A program made the translations under genes and the position numbers. Under the pieces are notes generated by a model. The model saw only the letters and a program-made list of their open reading frames with translations. It had not been told where the DNA came from and made no database searches. DNA of 37,283 bases. Source: Solirubrobacter taibaiensis. GTDB lineage: Bacteria; Actinomycetota; Thermoleophilia; Solirubrobacterales; Solirubrobacteraceae. Positions 16,250-24,347 of the stretch are shown in pieces. The first letter of the stretch is position 1; the number at the start of each line of letters is the position of its first letter. The stretch covers positions 1 to 37,283 of the forward strand of contig JAPDDQ010000062.1 of NCBI GenBank assembly GCA_027587225.1. Reading direction: 5' to 3'.

Positions 16250-17260
16250 ATGAAGCGCCTGATCGTCTGCTGCGACGGCACCTGGAACCAGGCCGACCAG
16301 AGCTCACCGACCAACGTCGTCAAGTTGAAGGCGGCGGTGGCCACGCACGACGCCGACGGCGTCGTGCAGCGCGTGCACTACGAGCCGGGCGTCGGCACCC
16401 GCCCGCGTGAGCGGTTCGTCGGTGGCGGACTCGGCGTCGGCCTCTCCCAGAACGTCCGGTCCTGTTACCGGTTCCTGGTCGACAGCTACGAGCCCGGGGA
16501 CGAGCTGTACTTCTTCGGCTTCAGCCGCGGCGCGTTCACCGCGCGCAGCGCGGCCGGGTTCGTCCGCAACTGCGGGATCCTGCGGCGGGAGGAGCGCGGC
16601 CGCGTCGACGAGGCGTACGCGCTCTACCGGGCGCGCGGCGACGCCCGCAAGCCATCCGGCGCCATCGCCGAGCGCTTCCGCGCCGACTACTCGCACCCGG
16701 ACACGCCGATCCACTTCATCGGCGTGTGGGACACGGTCGGCTCGCTCGGCATCCCGATCCCGCTGCTCCCGAGCTTCATCACCAGGCGCTGGACGTTCCA
16801 CGACACCGAGCTCAGCCGGTCGGTGCGCAACGCCTACCACGCCCTGGCGATCGACGAGCAGCGTGGTCCGTTCAAGCCGACGCTGTGGACCCAGCACCCC
16901 GAGGCGCACGACCAGGTGCTCCAGCAGCGCTGGTTCGCGGGAGTGCACTGTGACGTCGGCGGCGGCTACCCCGAGACCGCGCTGTCGGAGATCACGCTGC
17001 AGTGGATCGCGGAGAGCGCTCGCGACTGCGGCCTCGCGCTCGACGTCGACGTGGCCGGGGACCCGCTCGGCCCGCTCCACGACTCGTGCACCGGCTTCTA
17101 CCGCCGGATCCCGCGCCACGTTCGCCAACTCGTCGGGACCGTCGAGGGCTCGATCTCTCCGAGTGTCGACGACCGCTGCGCGGGCGCCGACCTCGATCCG
17201 GCGTACCTGCCCAGCTCCGTCGCCGCCTGGCGGGACGCCCTGGCTAAGGCAGTAGCTTGA
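16250..17260 (+). CDS. DUF2235-domain alpha/beta hydrolase
   Basis: A 336-residue protein of the DUF2235 (Tle1-like) family. It begins MKRLIVCCDGTWNQ, the family's first strand with the CDGTWN motif, and has the nucleophile elbow GFSRGA (Ser92 as likely nucleophile) and the strand IHFIGVWDTVGSLG with the conserved Asp. Some relatives are type VI secretion phospholipases, but here there are no secretion genes nearby and no signal peptide, so a cytoplasmic lipase or esterase role is as likely. The gene appears leaderless, and its 3' end overlaps the convergent membrane-protein gene by 17 bp. Substrate unknown. Confidence 0.85.
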   Translation: MKRLIVCCDGTWNQADQSSPTNVVKLKAAVATHDADGVVQRVHYEPGVGTRPRERFVGGGLGVGLSQNVRSCYRFLVDSYEPGDELYFFGFSRGAFTARSAAGFVRNCGILRREERGRVDEAYALYRARGDARKPSGAIAERFRADYSHPDTPIHFIGVWDTVGSLGIPIPLLPSFITRRWTFHDTELSRSVRNAYHALAIDEQRGPFKPTLWTQHPEAHDQVLQQRWFAGVHCDVGGGYPETALSEITLQWIAESARDCGLALDVDVAGDPLGPLHDSCTGFYRRIPRHVRQLVGTVEGSISPSVDDRCAGADLDPAYLPSSVAAWRDALAKAVA

Positions 17261-17870
17261 CGTCCGCGGGGCCGATCACGCCGTCGAACACGAGCAGGAA
17301 CGCGCCGCCGTTGCCCACCTGCGGGGTGTACCGCTTGCCCTTGAACTGGAAGACGAGCGGCCCGGGGCGCGTGCCGACGCGCCCGTACAGGATGGTGCGC
17401 GGGTGCGGGCCGGGGGCGTGCACGTAGTCGGACATCAGCGGGAGCCGGTCCAGGTTGCCGCAGGAGCCGATGACACCGGGCCCGTAGGGGTGGAAGCGCC
17501 CGTCGCGCTCGAGGCCGAGCGCCGAGCCGAGCACCTGGCCGGCGAGCGCGCAATCCAGCCCTTCGCGCGACGTGTAGACGCCGACGCCCCAGCCGTAACG
17601 GGAATTCGGGTCAGGCGCGCTGACGACGAGCGTGGTGCCGTCCGGGGGCTGGTACTTGTGGACCCGCGCCGATTCGTCCGCCGGCAGCAGGGTCTCGATC
17701 GGCTCGCCCATGGCGAGCAGCCCGGTGGCCTCGGCGACCGCGGTGGCTCCGAGCAGCGCGGCGATGACCGCGATCCCCACCGTGGTCCGGCGCCGGCGGC
17801 GCGGGCGCTCGGCCAGCGCGGCGGCGACCAGTTGGTCGCGGACGGCGTTCTGCGCGCGGCGATCGCTCAT
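17244..17870 (-). CDS. Single-pass membrane protein paired with ECF sigma factor
   Basis: A 208-residue protein. A basic N-terminal cytoplasmic segment (LAERPRRRRR) is followed by one transmembrane helix (TTVGIAVIAALLGATAVAEA, about residues 29-48), and the remaining 160 residues lie outside. The outer part has two cysteines and ends in a beta-rich stretch. Its ATGA overlap with the upstream sigma-factor gene suggests it is the regulator of that sigma factor. It lacks the His-x3-Cys-x2-Cys motif of zinc anti-sigma factors, so if it is an anti-sigma it is of another type. The module resembles the pair at 23031-24880. Confidence 0.72.
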   Translation of the reverse strand: MSDRRAQNAVRDQLVAAALAERPRRRRRTTVGIAVIAALLGATAVAEATGLLAMGEPIETLLPADESARVHKYQPPDGTTLVVSAPDPNSRYGWGVGVYTSREGLDCALAGQVLGSALGLERDGRFHPYGPGVIGSCGNLDRLPLMSDYVHAPGPHPRTILYGRVGTRPGPLVFQFKGKRYTPQVGNGGAFLLVFDGVIGPADVKLLP

Positions 17871-18460
17871 GCGGCGGCATCCTTCGCTGTGACGCCGTCG
17901 CGCAGCATCCGCGCCAGCGCCCGCAATGCGCGGGACACGCGTGCCCGTGCGACCTGCTCGGAGACGGCGAGCACCGCGGCCATCTCCTCGTAGGCGAGGT
18001 CTTCGACGATCCGCAGCTCGATCGCGCGGCGCTGGTCGGGCGGGAGCGCCGCCACCGCGTCCAGCAGTGGCCCGTCGAGCGAGTTCAGTCCCGCGAGCGC
18101 CTCGATGCGCTCGAACTCGTCGCCGTCGAGCTCCGGGACGTTGACCGCGAAGCGCTCGAGCGCCGCGCGCTCGACCCGCCCCGACCGCCAGTAGTGCGAG
18201 AGCTCCGTCCGCGCGATCGCGAACAGCCAGCCCTGCTCCTCGGCCGCGCTCTCCCCGCGGAACTGCATCCGCCGCTCGAGCACCTTCGCGAACGTCTCCG
18301 ACATCAGGTCGACGGCCACCTCGGGGTCGAACACGCGGCGGGCGAGGAAGGCCAGGATGCGGTCGGAATACGCGTCGTAGAACGCCGCGTACGCCCGCGG
18401 GTCCTCCTGCGCGCGGACGAGCAGGCTCGCGGATGGGTTCTGACGCGCGATCCGGAACAC
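17867..18460 (-). CDS. ECF-family RNA polymerase sigma factor (first module)
   Basis: A 197-residue sigma-70-like factor. Region 2 is seen in FYDAYSDRILAFLARRVFDP, DLMSETFAKVLERR and GWLFAIARTELSHYWR. Region 4 is LPPDQRRAIELRIVEDLAYE followed by the HTH EEMAAVLAVSEQVARARVSRALRAL. It directs RNA polymerase to its own set of promoters. GTG 18460 is the likely start. It is followed, with a 4-bp overlap, by a membrane partner and is divergent from padR across 67 bp. The second module at 24344 encodes a sigma factor with similar motifs (ETFAxVL). Confidence 0.9.
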   Translation of the reverse strand: MFRIARQNPSASLLVRAQEDPRAYAAFYDAYSDRILAFLARRVFDPEVAVDLMSETFAKVLERRMQFRGESAAEEQGWLFAIARTELSHYWRSGRVERAALERFAVNVPELDGDEFERIEALAGLNSLDGPLLDAVAALPPDQRRAIELRIVEDLAYEEMAAVLAVSEQVARARVSRALRALARMLRDGVTAKDAAA

Positions 18461-18500
18461 GACGGGCGCGAGCCTATTCGAAGTTCACGACGGTCAGACC

Positions 18501-18521
18501 ACTATTCACAGTGTGTATAGT
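18501..18521. promoter_or_regulatory. PadR operator-like inverted repeat over -10
   Basis: ACTATTCACA (18501-18510) and TGTGTATAGT (18512-18521) form an inverted repeat matching at 9 of 10 positions around one base. The right end, TATAGT (18516-18521), is also a good -10, six bases before the padR ATG. PadR binding here would shut its own operon and may affect the divergent sigma-factor gene. Confidence 0.65.
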
Positions 18522-18527
18522 CGGGTC

Positions 18528-19028
18528 ATGGCCACGAACGAGGTCGTGCTCGCGCTGCTGCGCACGGGTCCTGCCCACGGGTACGACCTCAAGCGCGACC
18601 ACGACGCGTGGTTCCCGGATGCGCGGCCGATGGCGTTCGGGCAGGTGTACGCGACGCTGGGGCGGCTCGAGAAGAGCGGCCTCGTCGAGGTGCTCGAGAC
18701 CCGGGCCGAGAGTGGCCCGGAGCGGACGGTGTACGCGCTCAGCGACCGAGGGGAGCAGCAGTTGCGCGAATGGTTGGCGGAGCCGGCCGGGGCGGCGACG
18801 GCGTCCACGGACGAGATCGTGCGCAAGACGATCGCGGCGCTGCGCACGGGGGAGAACCCCGCGGAGTTCCTCGCGCGCCAGCGCGAAGCGCACCTGCGGC
18901 GGATGCGCGAGCTGACGGTCGGCGCAGCCGAGCGCGACCCGGCCGCGCGGCTCGCGCGTGACCACCTGGTGGCGCACCTGGACGCGGACCTGCGCTGGCT
19001 GGAGCGCGCAGCGGAGGTGATCGGATGA
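18528..19028 (+). CDS. PadR-family transcriptional regulator
   Basis: A 166-residue winged-helix protein. The N-terminal PadR domain reads EVVLALLRTGPAHGYDLKRD and AFGQVYATLGRLEKSGLVEV, with the wing ERTVYALSDRGEQQL. A helical C-terminal domain (AALRTGENPAEFLARQREAH onward) provides dimerisation. ATG 18528 is chosen because the domain begins there; GTG 18513 lies inside the operator and is less likely. It is the first gene of a padR-ABC-permease operon with 4-bp overlaps, an arrangement where PadR usually represses a transporter that answers a drug or peptide stress. Confidence 0.9.
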   Translation: MATNEVVLALLRTGPAHGYDLKRDHDAWFPDARPMAFGQVYATLGRLEKSGLVEVLETRAESGPERTVYALSDRGEQQLREWLAEPAGAATASTDEIVRKTIAALRTGENPAEFLARQREAHLRRMRELTVGAAERDPAARLARDHLVAHLDADLRWLERAAEVIG

Positions 19029-19696
19029 TCCTGCAGCTCAGGGGCGTCGAGCACGCCTACGCGCGGACGGTCGCGCTGCGCGGCGTGTCCCTGGAGGTCG
19101 AGTCCGAGGAGGTCGTGGCGATCACCGGGCCGAGCGGCTGCGGGAAATCGACGCTGCTCCACGTCGCCGCCGGGATCCTGCGCCCGCAGGCCGGGGCGGT
19201 ACAGCTGCTCGGGCAGGACCTGACGACGGCCGACGAGACGCTGCGCGCGCGGCTGCGGCGGCGCAACGTGGGTGTAGTGCTGCAATTCGGGCAGCTCGTC
19301 CCGGATCTGCCGGCGATCGAAAACGTCGCGCTGCCGTTGCTGCTGGAAGGCCACGACCGCACGCAGTCGTTCACCGCGGCGCGCGCGTGGCTCTCGCGCG
19401 CGGGAGTGGAGGGCGTCGCCGACACGTTCGCGTCCGAGCTCTCGGGCGGTGAGGCACAGCGCGTCGCCGTCGCGCGGGCGCTGGTGACGGGGCCGGCGAT
19501 CGTGTTCGCCGACGAGCCCACCGGCAGCCTGGACTCCACCGGCGGTGAGCAGCTGCTCGAGCTCCTGCTGGACGCCGCGCGCGAGCGGCGCGCGGCGGTC
19601 GTGCTCGTCACGCACGACAACGTCGTGGCGTCCCGCGCCGACCGCGAGGTCCGCCTGCGCGACGGGCGCGTGGAGACGACGGCGGTGCTGCGATGA
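19025..19696 (+). CDS. ABC transporter ATP-binding protein (LolD/MacB type)
   Basis: A 223-residue ATPase with Walker A GPSGCGKST (about residues 36-44), Q-loop VVLQFGQLVPDL, signature LSGGEAQRVAVARAL, Walker B VFADEPTGSLDS and switch His in VTHD. This subfamily works with FtsX-like permeases, extruding lipoproteins, antibiotics or peptides, or acting as mechanotransmitters instead of classical importers. It overlaps padR and the permease gene by ATGA on both sides, so the three genes form one translationally coupled operon. Confidence 0.95.
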   Translation: MILQLRGVEHAYARTVALRGVSLEVESEEVVAITGPSGCGKSTLLHVAAGILRPQAGAVQLLGQDLTTADETLRARLRRRNVGVVLQFGQLVPDLPAIENVALPLLLEGHDRTQSFTAARAWLSRAGVEGVADTFASELSGGEAQRVAVARALVTGPAIVFADEPTGSLDSTGGEQLLELLLDAARERRAAVVLVTHDNVVASRADREVRLRDGRVETTAVLR

Positions 19697-21003
19697 CGGC
19701 CGCGACGGCGTGGCGGCTCGCCCGTCCACGGCCCGGGCGGGGCGCGATCGCCGCCGCCGTGGCGATCACCGGCGCGCTCGTCCTGTACGTCCTGCACCTG
19801 CTGCGCGCGACGATCGAGTGGAACGTCAACCTCTCCAGCTACATCGAGCAGCGTGACCTGCGGCTCGGCGTGATCACGGCGGCGCTGCTGCTGTCCGTGC
19901 CGGTGCTCGCGCTTGCGCTGCAGGCGTTGCGGATGGGCTCGGCGGAGCGCGACCGGCGGACGGCCGCGCTGCGTCTGGCGGGGCTGACGCCGCTGGAGCT
20001 GCGGATCGTCGCCGGTGTGGAGGCCGGTCGCGCCGCGCTGGTCGGCGGCGCCTGGGCGGGCCCGGCCTACATCGGGTTGTGGTTCGTCGCCGGCGTGCTC
20101 CCGCCCGACGGCGCGCGCGTCGCGGACTCGCCGGACGTCGTCGACGCGTTCACGTGGCTGGCGCTCGTCCCCGTGCTCGCGGTTGCCGGTGGGCTGGCGG
20201 GCGCGTTCGTCCAGACGCGGCGGCCGGAGCGCGCCCGGCCGGGGCGCGCGAGCTTCGCCGGGCTCGCGGTCGGCTCCGCGATCATCGCGGCGAGCCTGAT
20301 GGTGTACGCGGCCAACGGCGGGATCGGGTTGCTCTTCACGGCCGTTCCCGGGTTGCTCGTGTTCGCGTTCGCGTGTGGGCCGTGGCTCGTGCTCGGATCG
20401 GCGCGCCTGCTCGAGCGGCGCCCGAGCGCGGAGCGGCTGCTCGCCGCGCGCCGCCTGCGGGCCGATCCCCACAGCGCGGGACGCGTCGCGGGCGTGCTGA
20501 TCGTGTGCGGCGTCGCGTTCAGCGTCGAGGCGCTGCTGATCTACCAGGCGCTCGCGGACCCGGAGATCGTGGACACGGACAACTTCTACGCGATCGGCTA
20601 CTCGCTGGCCGCGGCGGTGATGCTCGCCGGCTGCGCGGTCACCGTCGTCACGCTCCTGCTCGGCACCGCCGATGGGCTGCTCGCGGCGCGGCGGCCGCTC
20701 GCCGCGCTGAACGTGTTCGGGGTCGACGAGCGAACCCTCCTGCGCGTCCTCACCCGCCAACTGCTCGCCACCGCCGTGCCCGCGGTCGTGCTCGGCGCGC
20801 TGTTCGGCGGCGCGACGCTGATCGCGCTGATCTCCGCCGTGAATCCCGCAGCGTTCCCGGCGGCGGGCTTCGCGCTGCTGATCGGCGGCGCGGCCGCGCT
20901 GATCGTCGGGACCGTGCTCGCGCTCGTCACGGTGCTGGCCGTGCGGCTGCTGCGCCCGTTGGTGCGGGCCGCGATCGATCCACAGAACCTGCGCGCGGCC
21001 TGA
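19693..21003 (+). CDS. FtsX-like ABC transporter permease
   Basis: A 436-residue integral membrane protein with about ten hydrophobic segments, including the N-terminal helix AIAAAVAITGALVLYVL and two similar halves, each with an FtsX-like stretch of three to four helices (first half RLGVITAALLLSVPVLALAL, second half AIGYSLAAAVMLAGCAVTVV). The motif RTAALRLAGLTPLELRIV after the first core helix is the coupling region typical of FtsX permeases; ALNVFGVDERTLLRVLTRQL is its counterpart in the second half. It pairs with the ATPase just upstream. Substrate unknown. Confidence 0.85.
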   Translation: MTAATAWRLARPRPGRGAIAAAVAITGALVLYVLHLLRATIEWNVNLSSYIEQRDLRLGVITAALLLSVPVLALALQALRMGSAERDRRTAALRLAGLTPLELRIVAGVEAGRAALVGGAWAGPAYIGLWFVAGVLPPDGARVADSPDVVDAFTWLALVPVLAVAGGLAGAFVQTRRPERARPGRASFAGLAVGSAIIAASLMVYAANGGIGLLFTAVPGLLVFAFACGPWLVLGSARLLERRPSAERLLAARRLRADPHSAGRVAGVLIVCGVAFSVEALLIYQALADPEIVDTDNFYAIGYSLAAAVMLAGCAVTVVTLLLGTADGLLAARRPLAALNVFGVDERTLLRVLTRQLLATAVPAVVLGALFGGATLIALISAVNPAAFPAAGFALLIGGAAALIVGTVLALVTVLAVRLLRPLVRAAIDPQNLRAA

Positions 21004-21033
21004 CTCTGCGTTCCACGTGCCGGGTCGTGCTGT

Positions 21034-21200
21034 TGCTCGTTGCACAACGGCCGCGTGCTCGTGACCGGTGGCGACAACGCGGCGGGGCTCGCGAAGGACG
21101 GCCGGTGCTGATCGCCTCGGGCTGGTCGCACGCGCTCTCGTACGCGGCGCCGTCGCAGCTGTGGACCCCGACGACGACGCTGCTCGCCGACCCCGCCGTG
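21034..21200 (+). pseudogene. Remnant of a kelch-repeat gene
   Basis: No intact gene is present between the permease stop and the SDR stop (272 bp), but two pieces of kelch-like repeat can be read in different frames. At 21040-21111 the frame gives LHNGRVLVTGGDNAAGLAKD and then a stop; from 21102 another frame continues VLIASGWSHALSYAAPSQLW and TPTTTLLADP. GRVLVTGG and LWTPTTT resemble the strands of kelch beta-propeller blades. It is best explained as a decayed, frameshifted fragment of a secreted kelch protein. Confidence 0.45.
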
Positions 21201-21275
21201 AGCTTCGACGACGCCGCCGGCCGCGCCGCAAGCGCAAGCCGCCGCTCGTGCGCTGACGCGTCAGCCCCGGGTCTG

Positions 21276-21992
21276 TCAGACGAGCTGCTGGCCGCCGTCG
21301 ATGTCGAAGGTGGCGCCGGTGAGGGCGGTGTTGGTCATCACGTGCACGGCCAGAGCGGCGATGTCGTCGGGGCCGACGACGCGGCCGATCGGGAGCGCGG
21401 CGGCGAGCTCTGCGCGGCGCGCGTCCAAGCCGTCGCCGAGCAGCTCGGCGGAGAGGTCCGTGTCGACGAAGCCCGGCGCGATCAGGTTCACGCGGCTCGG
21501 CGCGAGCTCGAGCGCGAGGGTGCGGACCGCGGCGGGCAGCGCGGCGGTGCCGACGGAGATCGGGCCGAGGCCGACGCCGGGGCGGCGCCCGCCGGTGCCG
21601 CCGATGAAGGTCAGCGTGCCGCCGGCGCGCAGCTTGGTGCGCGCGAGCTTCGCGATCCGGAACGCGAGCCAGACGTGATCGTTGAACGAGCGCTCCGCCG
21701 GTTCGAGCTCGAGCACGTCGAGCGGCGCGTAGTACGGGCGGCCGGCGGTCACGAAGATGTGGTCGACTGGGCCGGGCAGCTCGGCGAAGAACCGCTCCAG
21801 CGCGGCGGGGTCGGTGGCGTCGAAGGCGGCGGACCGGGCGCCGATCTCGCTCGCGGCGCGCTCGAGTCGCTCGGGGTTGCGGGCCGTGAGGATCGCCTCG
21901 GCACCTGCGGCGCGCGCGGCACGAGCGGTGGCGAGGCCCATGCCGGCGCTGCCGCCGATCACGAGCACGGTCTGGCCTTGGAGAGCGGGCAT
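21276..21992 (-). CDS. SDR-family protein with atypical active site
   Basis: A 238-residue short-chain dehydrogenase/reductase fold protein. The NAD(P)-binding motif GGSAGMG (about residues 14-20) and the following ARNPERLERA (cofactor choice loop) are intact, as are the C-terminal PGFVDTDLSAEL and TGATFDIDGGQQ motifs. The usual catalytic Ser is replaced within TFIGGTGGRR, and the YxxxK region reads GPISVGTAALPAAV, so both Tyr and Lys are missing. It may bind the nucleotide without normal SDR chemistry or use other residues. ATG 21992 has AAGGAG at good spacing. It overlaps by one base the stop of a possible 32-codon ORF upstream. Confidence 0.85.
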   Translation of the reverse strand: MPALQGQTVLVIGGSAGMGLATARAARAAGAEAILTARNPERLERAASEIGARSAAFDATDPAALERFFAELPGPVDHIFVTAGRPYYAPLDVLELEPAERSFNDHVWLAFRIAKLARTKLRAGGTLTFIGGTGGRRPGVGLGPISVGTAALPAAVRTLALELAPSRVNLIAPGFVDTDLSAELLGDGLDARRAELAAALPIGRVVGPDDIAALAVHVMTNTALTGATFDIDGGQQLV

Positions 21993-22090
21993 CAATTCGA
22001 CTCCTTCGCCGCCTGTGGGCGATGACGGCGCAGCCAGCGGCTGACGAGGTCCGACAGGGCTCCGAGGCTTTGGACTTGGTCGGGGAACAT
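21992..22090 (-). CDS. Possible 32-residue peptide coupled to SDR gene
   Basis: An ORF of 33 codons (MFPDQVQSLGALSDLVSRWL...) ends in TGATG, sharing one base with the SDR start. The middle could form a short amphipathic helix with basic residues. No good ribosome site precedes it, and the composition could arise by chance in GC-rich DNA. Low confidence. Confidence 0.25.
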   Translation of the reverse strand: MFPDQVQSLGALSDLVSRWLRRHRPQAAKESN

Positions 22091-22199
22091 GCCGATACCG
22101 TCCCGCGTCCGCTCCCTGGTCGCGCCCGGGAAAGTCCCTGGTCCGGCTGACCCCGGTGCGTTCCGGGTAGGAGGAAAACCCCGAGAGGACGGAGCCACC

Positions 22200-23021
22200 G
22201 TGGCGACCAAGACGGCGGATGCAGAGCCCAAGCGCGTCAAACGCGCCGTGTACGAGGAGCGGATGGCGGAGCTGCAGCTCGAGCTCGTGCGGCTGCAGTA
22301 TTGGGTCAAACAGCAGGGCCTGAAGGTCGTGCTGATCTTCGAGGGGCGTGACGCCGCCGGCAAGGGCGGGACGATCAAGCGCATCACGGAGCCGCTGAAC
22401 CCGCGCGGAGCGACGGTCGTGGCGCTCCCCGCGCCGTCGGATCGCGAGCAGACGCAGTGGTACTTCCAGCGCTACGTCGCCCACCTCCCGGCGGCCGGCG
22501 AGATCGTGATCCTCGATCGCTCCTGGTACAACCGCGGCGGGGTCGAGCGGGTGCTCGGGTTCTGCACCCCCGAGCAGCACGCGGAGTGGCTGCGCGCGTG
22601 CCCGGAGTTCGAGCGGATGCTCGTGCGCTCGGGGATCATCCTGCTCAAGTACTGGTTCTCGGTCAGCGACGGCGAGCAGGAACGCCGCTTCCAGGAACGC
22701 GCCAGCGACCCCCTGAAGCGCTGGAAGCTCAGCCCGATGGACCTCAAGTCGCGCGAGAAGTGGGTCGAGTTCTCGCGCGCGAAGGACGAGATGTTCGCCG
22801 TGACGGACATCCCCGAGGCCCCGTGGTTCACGATCGAGTCCGACGACAAACGCGCGGCGCGCCTGAACTGCATCACGCACCTGCTCACCAAGATCCCGTA
22901 CGAGGACGCGCTCCCGGGCCCGATCTCACTCCCTCCGCGACCGCCGCAGGCGAACTACAAGCGCCCGCCCAAGGACGCGCACAAAGTCATCGAGCAGCGC
23001 TTTTGGCACAAGCACGCCTAG
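22200..23021 (+). CDS. ppk2: Polyphosphate kinase 2 family protein
   Basis: A 273-residue PPK2-type kinase that transfers phosphate between polyphosphate and nucleotides (class I members mostly make GTP or ATP from the diphosphates). Walker A is FEGRDAAGKGGT (about residues 48-58), the DRSWYNRGGVERVLGF motif (about 105) carries Walker B, and the lid region RRFQERASDPLKRWKLSPMD is present. GTG 22200 is chosen because GGAG precedes it by five bases and the length matches the family; ATG 22089 would add an unrelated Pro-rich tail. It converges with the membrane-protein gene at 23031, 9 bp away. Confidence 0.93.
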   Translation: MATKTADAEPKRVKRAVYEERMAELQLELVRLQYWVKQQGLKVVLIFEGRDAAGKGGTIKRITEPLNPRGATVVALPAPSDREQTQWYFQRYVAHLPAAGEIVILDRSWYNRGGVERVLGFCTPEQHAEWLRACPEFERMLVRSGIILLKYWFSVSDGEQERRFQERASDPLKRWKLSPMDLKSREKWVEFSRAKDEMFAVTDIPEAPWFTIESDDKRAARLNCITHLLTKIPYEDALPGPISLPPRPPQANYKRPPKDAHKVIEQRFWHKHA

Positions 23022-23030
23022 CCCTGGAGG

Positions 23031-24347
23031 TCAGCGGTCGATGATCCGGCCGGCGGTGTCGAGGTACTCGATGCGGAGCGGTCCCTCGTCGTTCGATCGA
23101 GCGAAGGCGAAGAAGCCGTCGCGGACCGGGATCGTGCGCTTGTCGACGCGGATCGTCACCGCTCCCGGGCGCGCGATGCCGGCGTAGACCCGCTCGCCCC
23201 CGCGGTGGGTGCCGCCGTAGCCGACGATGCCGGTCGGGACCGGTGAGCCGGGACGCAACGGCATGCCCGCACCGCCGCGGCTGCCGCGGCCCTTGCCGTA
23301 GTAGACGAAGAGCGTCTGCGCGTCGGGTGCGACGTCGGTCCGGGCGGCGAGGGCGGCGAGCGCCGCGGCCCGTCCCACGCCGGTTGAGAGCTCCGTGGCG
23401 CGGGCGGCGCGGACCGCGGCGCAGCCTGCCCGGTCGGCGAACGGCTCCGCACCCCCGGCGGTCACGAACACGGTGGCCTGCACGTCGCCCGGGAACGAGA
23501 GTTCGCGCACGGTCGACCGCAGCACCTTCCTGCCGAGGCCCTTGGGCAGGTTGGCGAGCGCGGTCGCGGGGTCGCCGACCGGTGTCGCGAGTGCCGGGAG
23601 GGCGGCGGTCAGGGCGGGCAGCGGCACGTCGTCGACGAGCTCGAACGTGGCCGCCGTGCCTGCCCGGCACGCCGGATCGCGGGCCGTCTCCCGGACTGCG
23701 CGCGAGGCGGCGGACGCGTCGCCGAACACCACGGGGTAGCTCGCCCGGTTGTCGCCCACGGCCGTCTCGCCCGGCACTTCGGCCACGCTCGCCTCGACCG
23801 TCACCGCCTGCGCGATCGGCGGCATCCGGTCGAGCGGGACCTCGACGGACTGCTGCTCGCCCTGCGCCAGACTCGGCACGGTTGCGCGGAGCGTGCTGGT
23901 GGTGCCCTCGGGCGTGCGGATCCGCACGGCGATCCGCAGGTCGAACTCGTCGTTCTCGCCCCGGTTGGTCAGCGACACGGTGAACCGTCCGCCCTCTGCG
24001 TACTCGAGCCGGTTCGCCGCGCCGGCACGCAGCGCGGTGGAGCCGTACCTGATGGCCTGCAGGCGCAGGTCGTGGACGCCGGGGCCGGTCGGCTGATTCG
24101 GGTCGTGCGTGGTGACGGGCGACGGGACGACGGTGATCGTGGCGTCCGTCTCCGGTGCCGCGAGCTCCTCCCAGGGCCGGGTGGCGACGGTCAGCGCGCC
24201 GACGGCGACGGCGGTGGCGGTCGCGAGCACGAAGCCCGCGCGGACCTTGAACGCCGGGCGGCGGCGCCGTTCGCGGCGCTCCTCGCGTTCGGCGGCATCC
24301 CGCAGCAGGCCGCCGAGGTCGTGCAGGAAGTCATCGGTCTGCCTCAC
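23031..24347 (-). CDS. Large single-pass membrane protein paired with ECF sigma factor
   Basis: A 438-residue protein. The N-terminus (VRQTDDFLHDLGGLLRDAAE, then a run of Arg) is cytoplasmic, followed by one transmembrane helix (AGFVLATATAVAVGALTVA, about residues 40-58) and a long outer part with a beta-sandwich region (RFTVSLTNRGENDEFDLRIA, CARDB/DUF11-like) and two or more Cys. GTG 24347 overlaps the sigma stop by 4 bp (GTGA). It is probably the transmembrane regulator or sensor of the adjacent sigma factor. It has no zinc anti-sigma motif. What the outer domains bind is unknown. Confidence 0.75.
   Translation of the reverse strand: MRQTDDFLHDLGGLLRDAAEREERRERRRRPAFKVRAGFVLATATAVAVGALTVATRPWEELAAPETDATITVVPSPVTTHDPNQPTGPGVHDLRLQAIRYGSTALRAGAANRLEYAEGGRFTVSLTNRGENDEFDLRIAVRIRTPEGTTSTLRATVPSLAQGEQQSVEVPLDRMPPIAQAVTVEASVAEVPGETAVGDNRASYPVVFGDASAASRAVRETARDPACRAGTAATFELVDDVPLPALTAALPALATPVGDPATALANLPKGLGRKVLRSTVRELSFPGDVQATVFVTAGGAEPFADRAGCAAVRAARATELSTGVGRAAALAALAARTDVAPDAQTLFVYYGKGRGSRGGAGMPLRPGSPVPTGIVGYGGTHRGGERVYAGIARPGAVTIRVDKRTIPVRDGFFAFARSNDEGPLRIEYLDTAGRIIDR

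Noticed and set aside
18461..18490. GTGAAC...CGTC as an ECF-type autoregulatory promoter for the first sigma gene
   Set aside because: The implied transcript start would lie inside the coding sequence.
22089..22199. Upstream ATG for the PPK2 gene
   Set aside because: It adds a Pro-rich tail unlike the family, and GTG 22200 has the good ribosome site.
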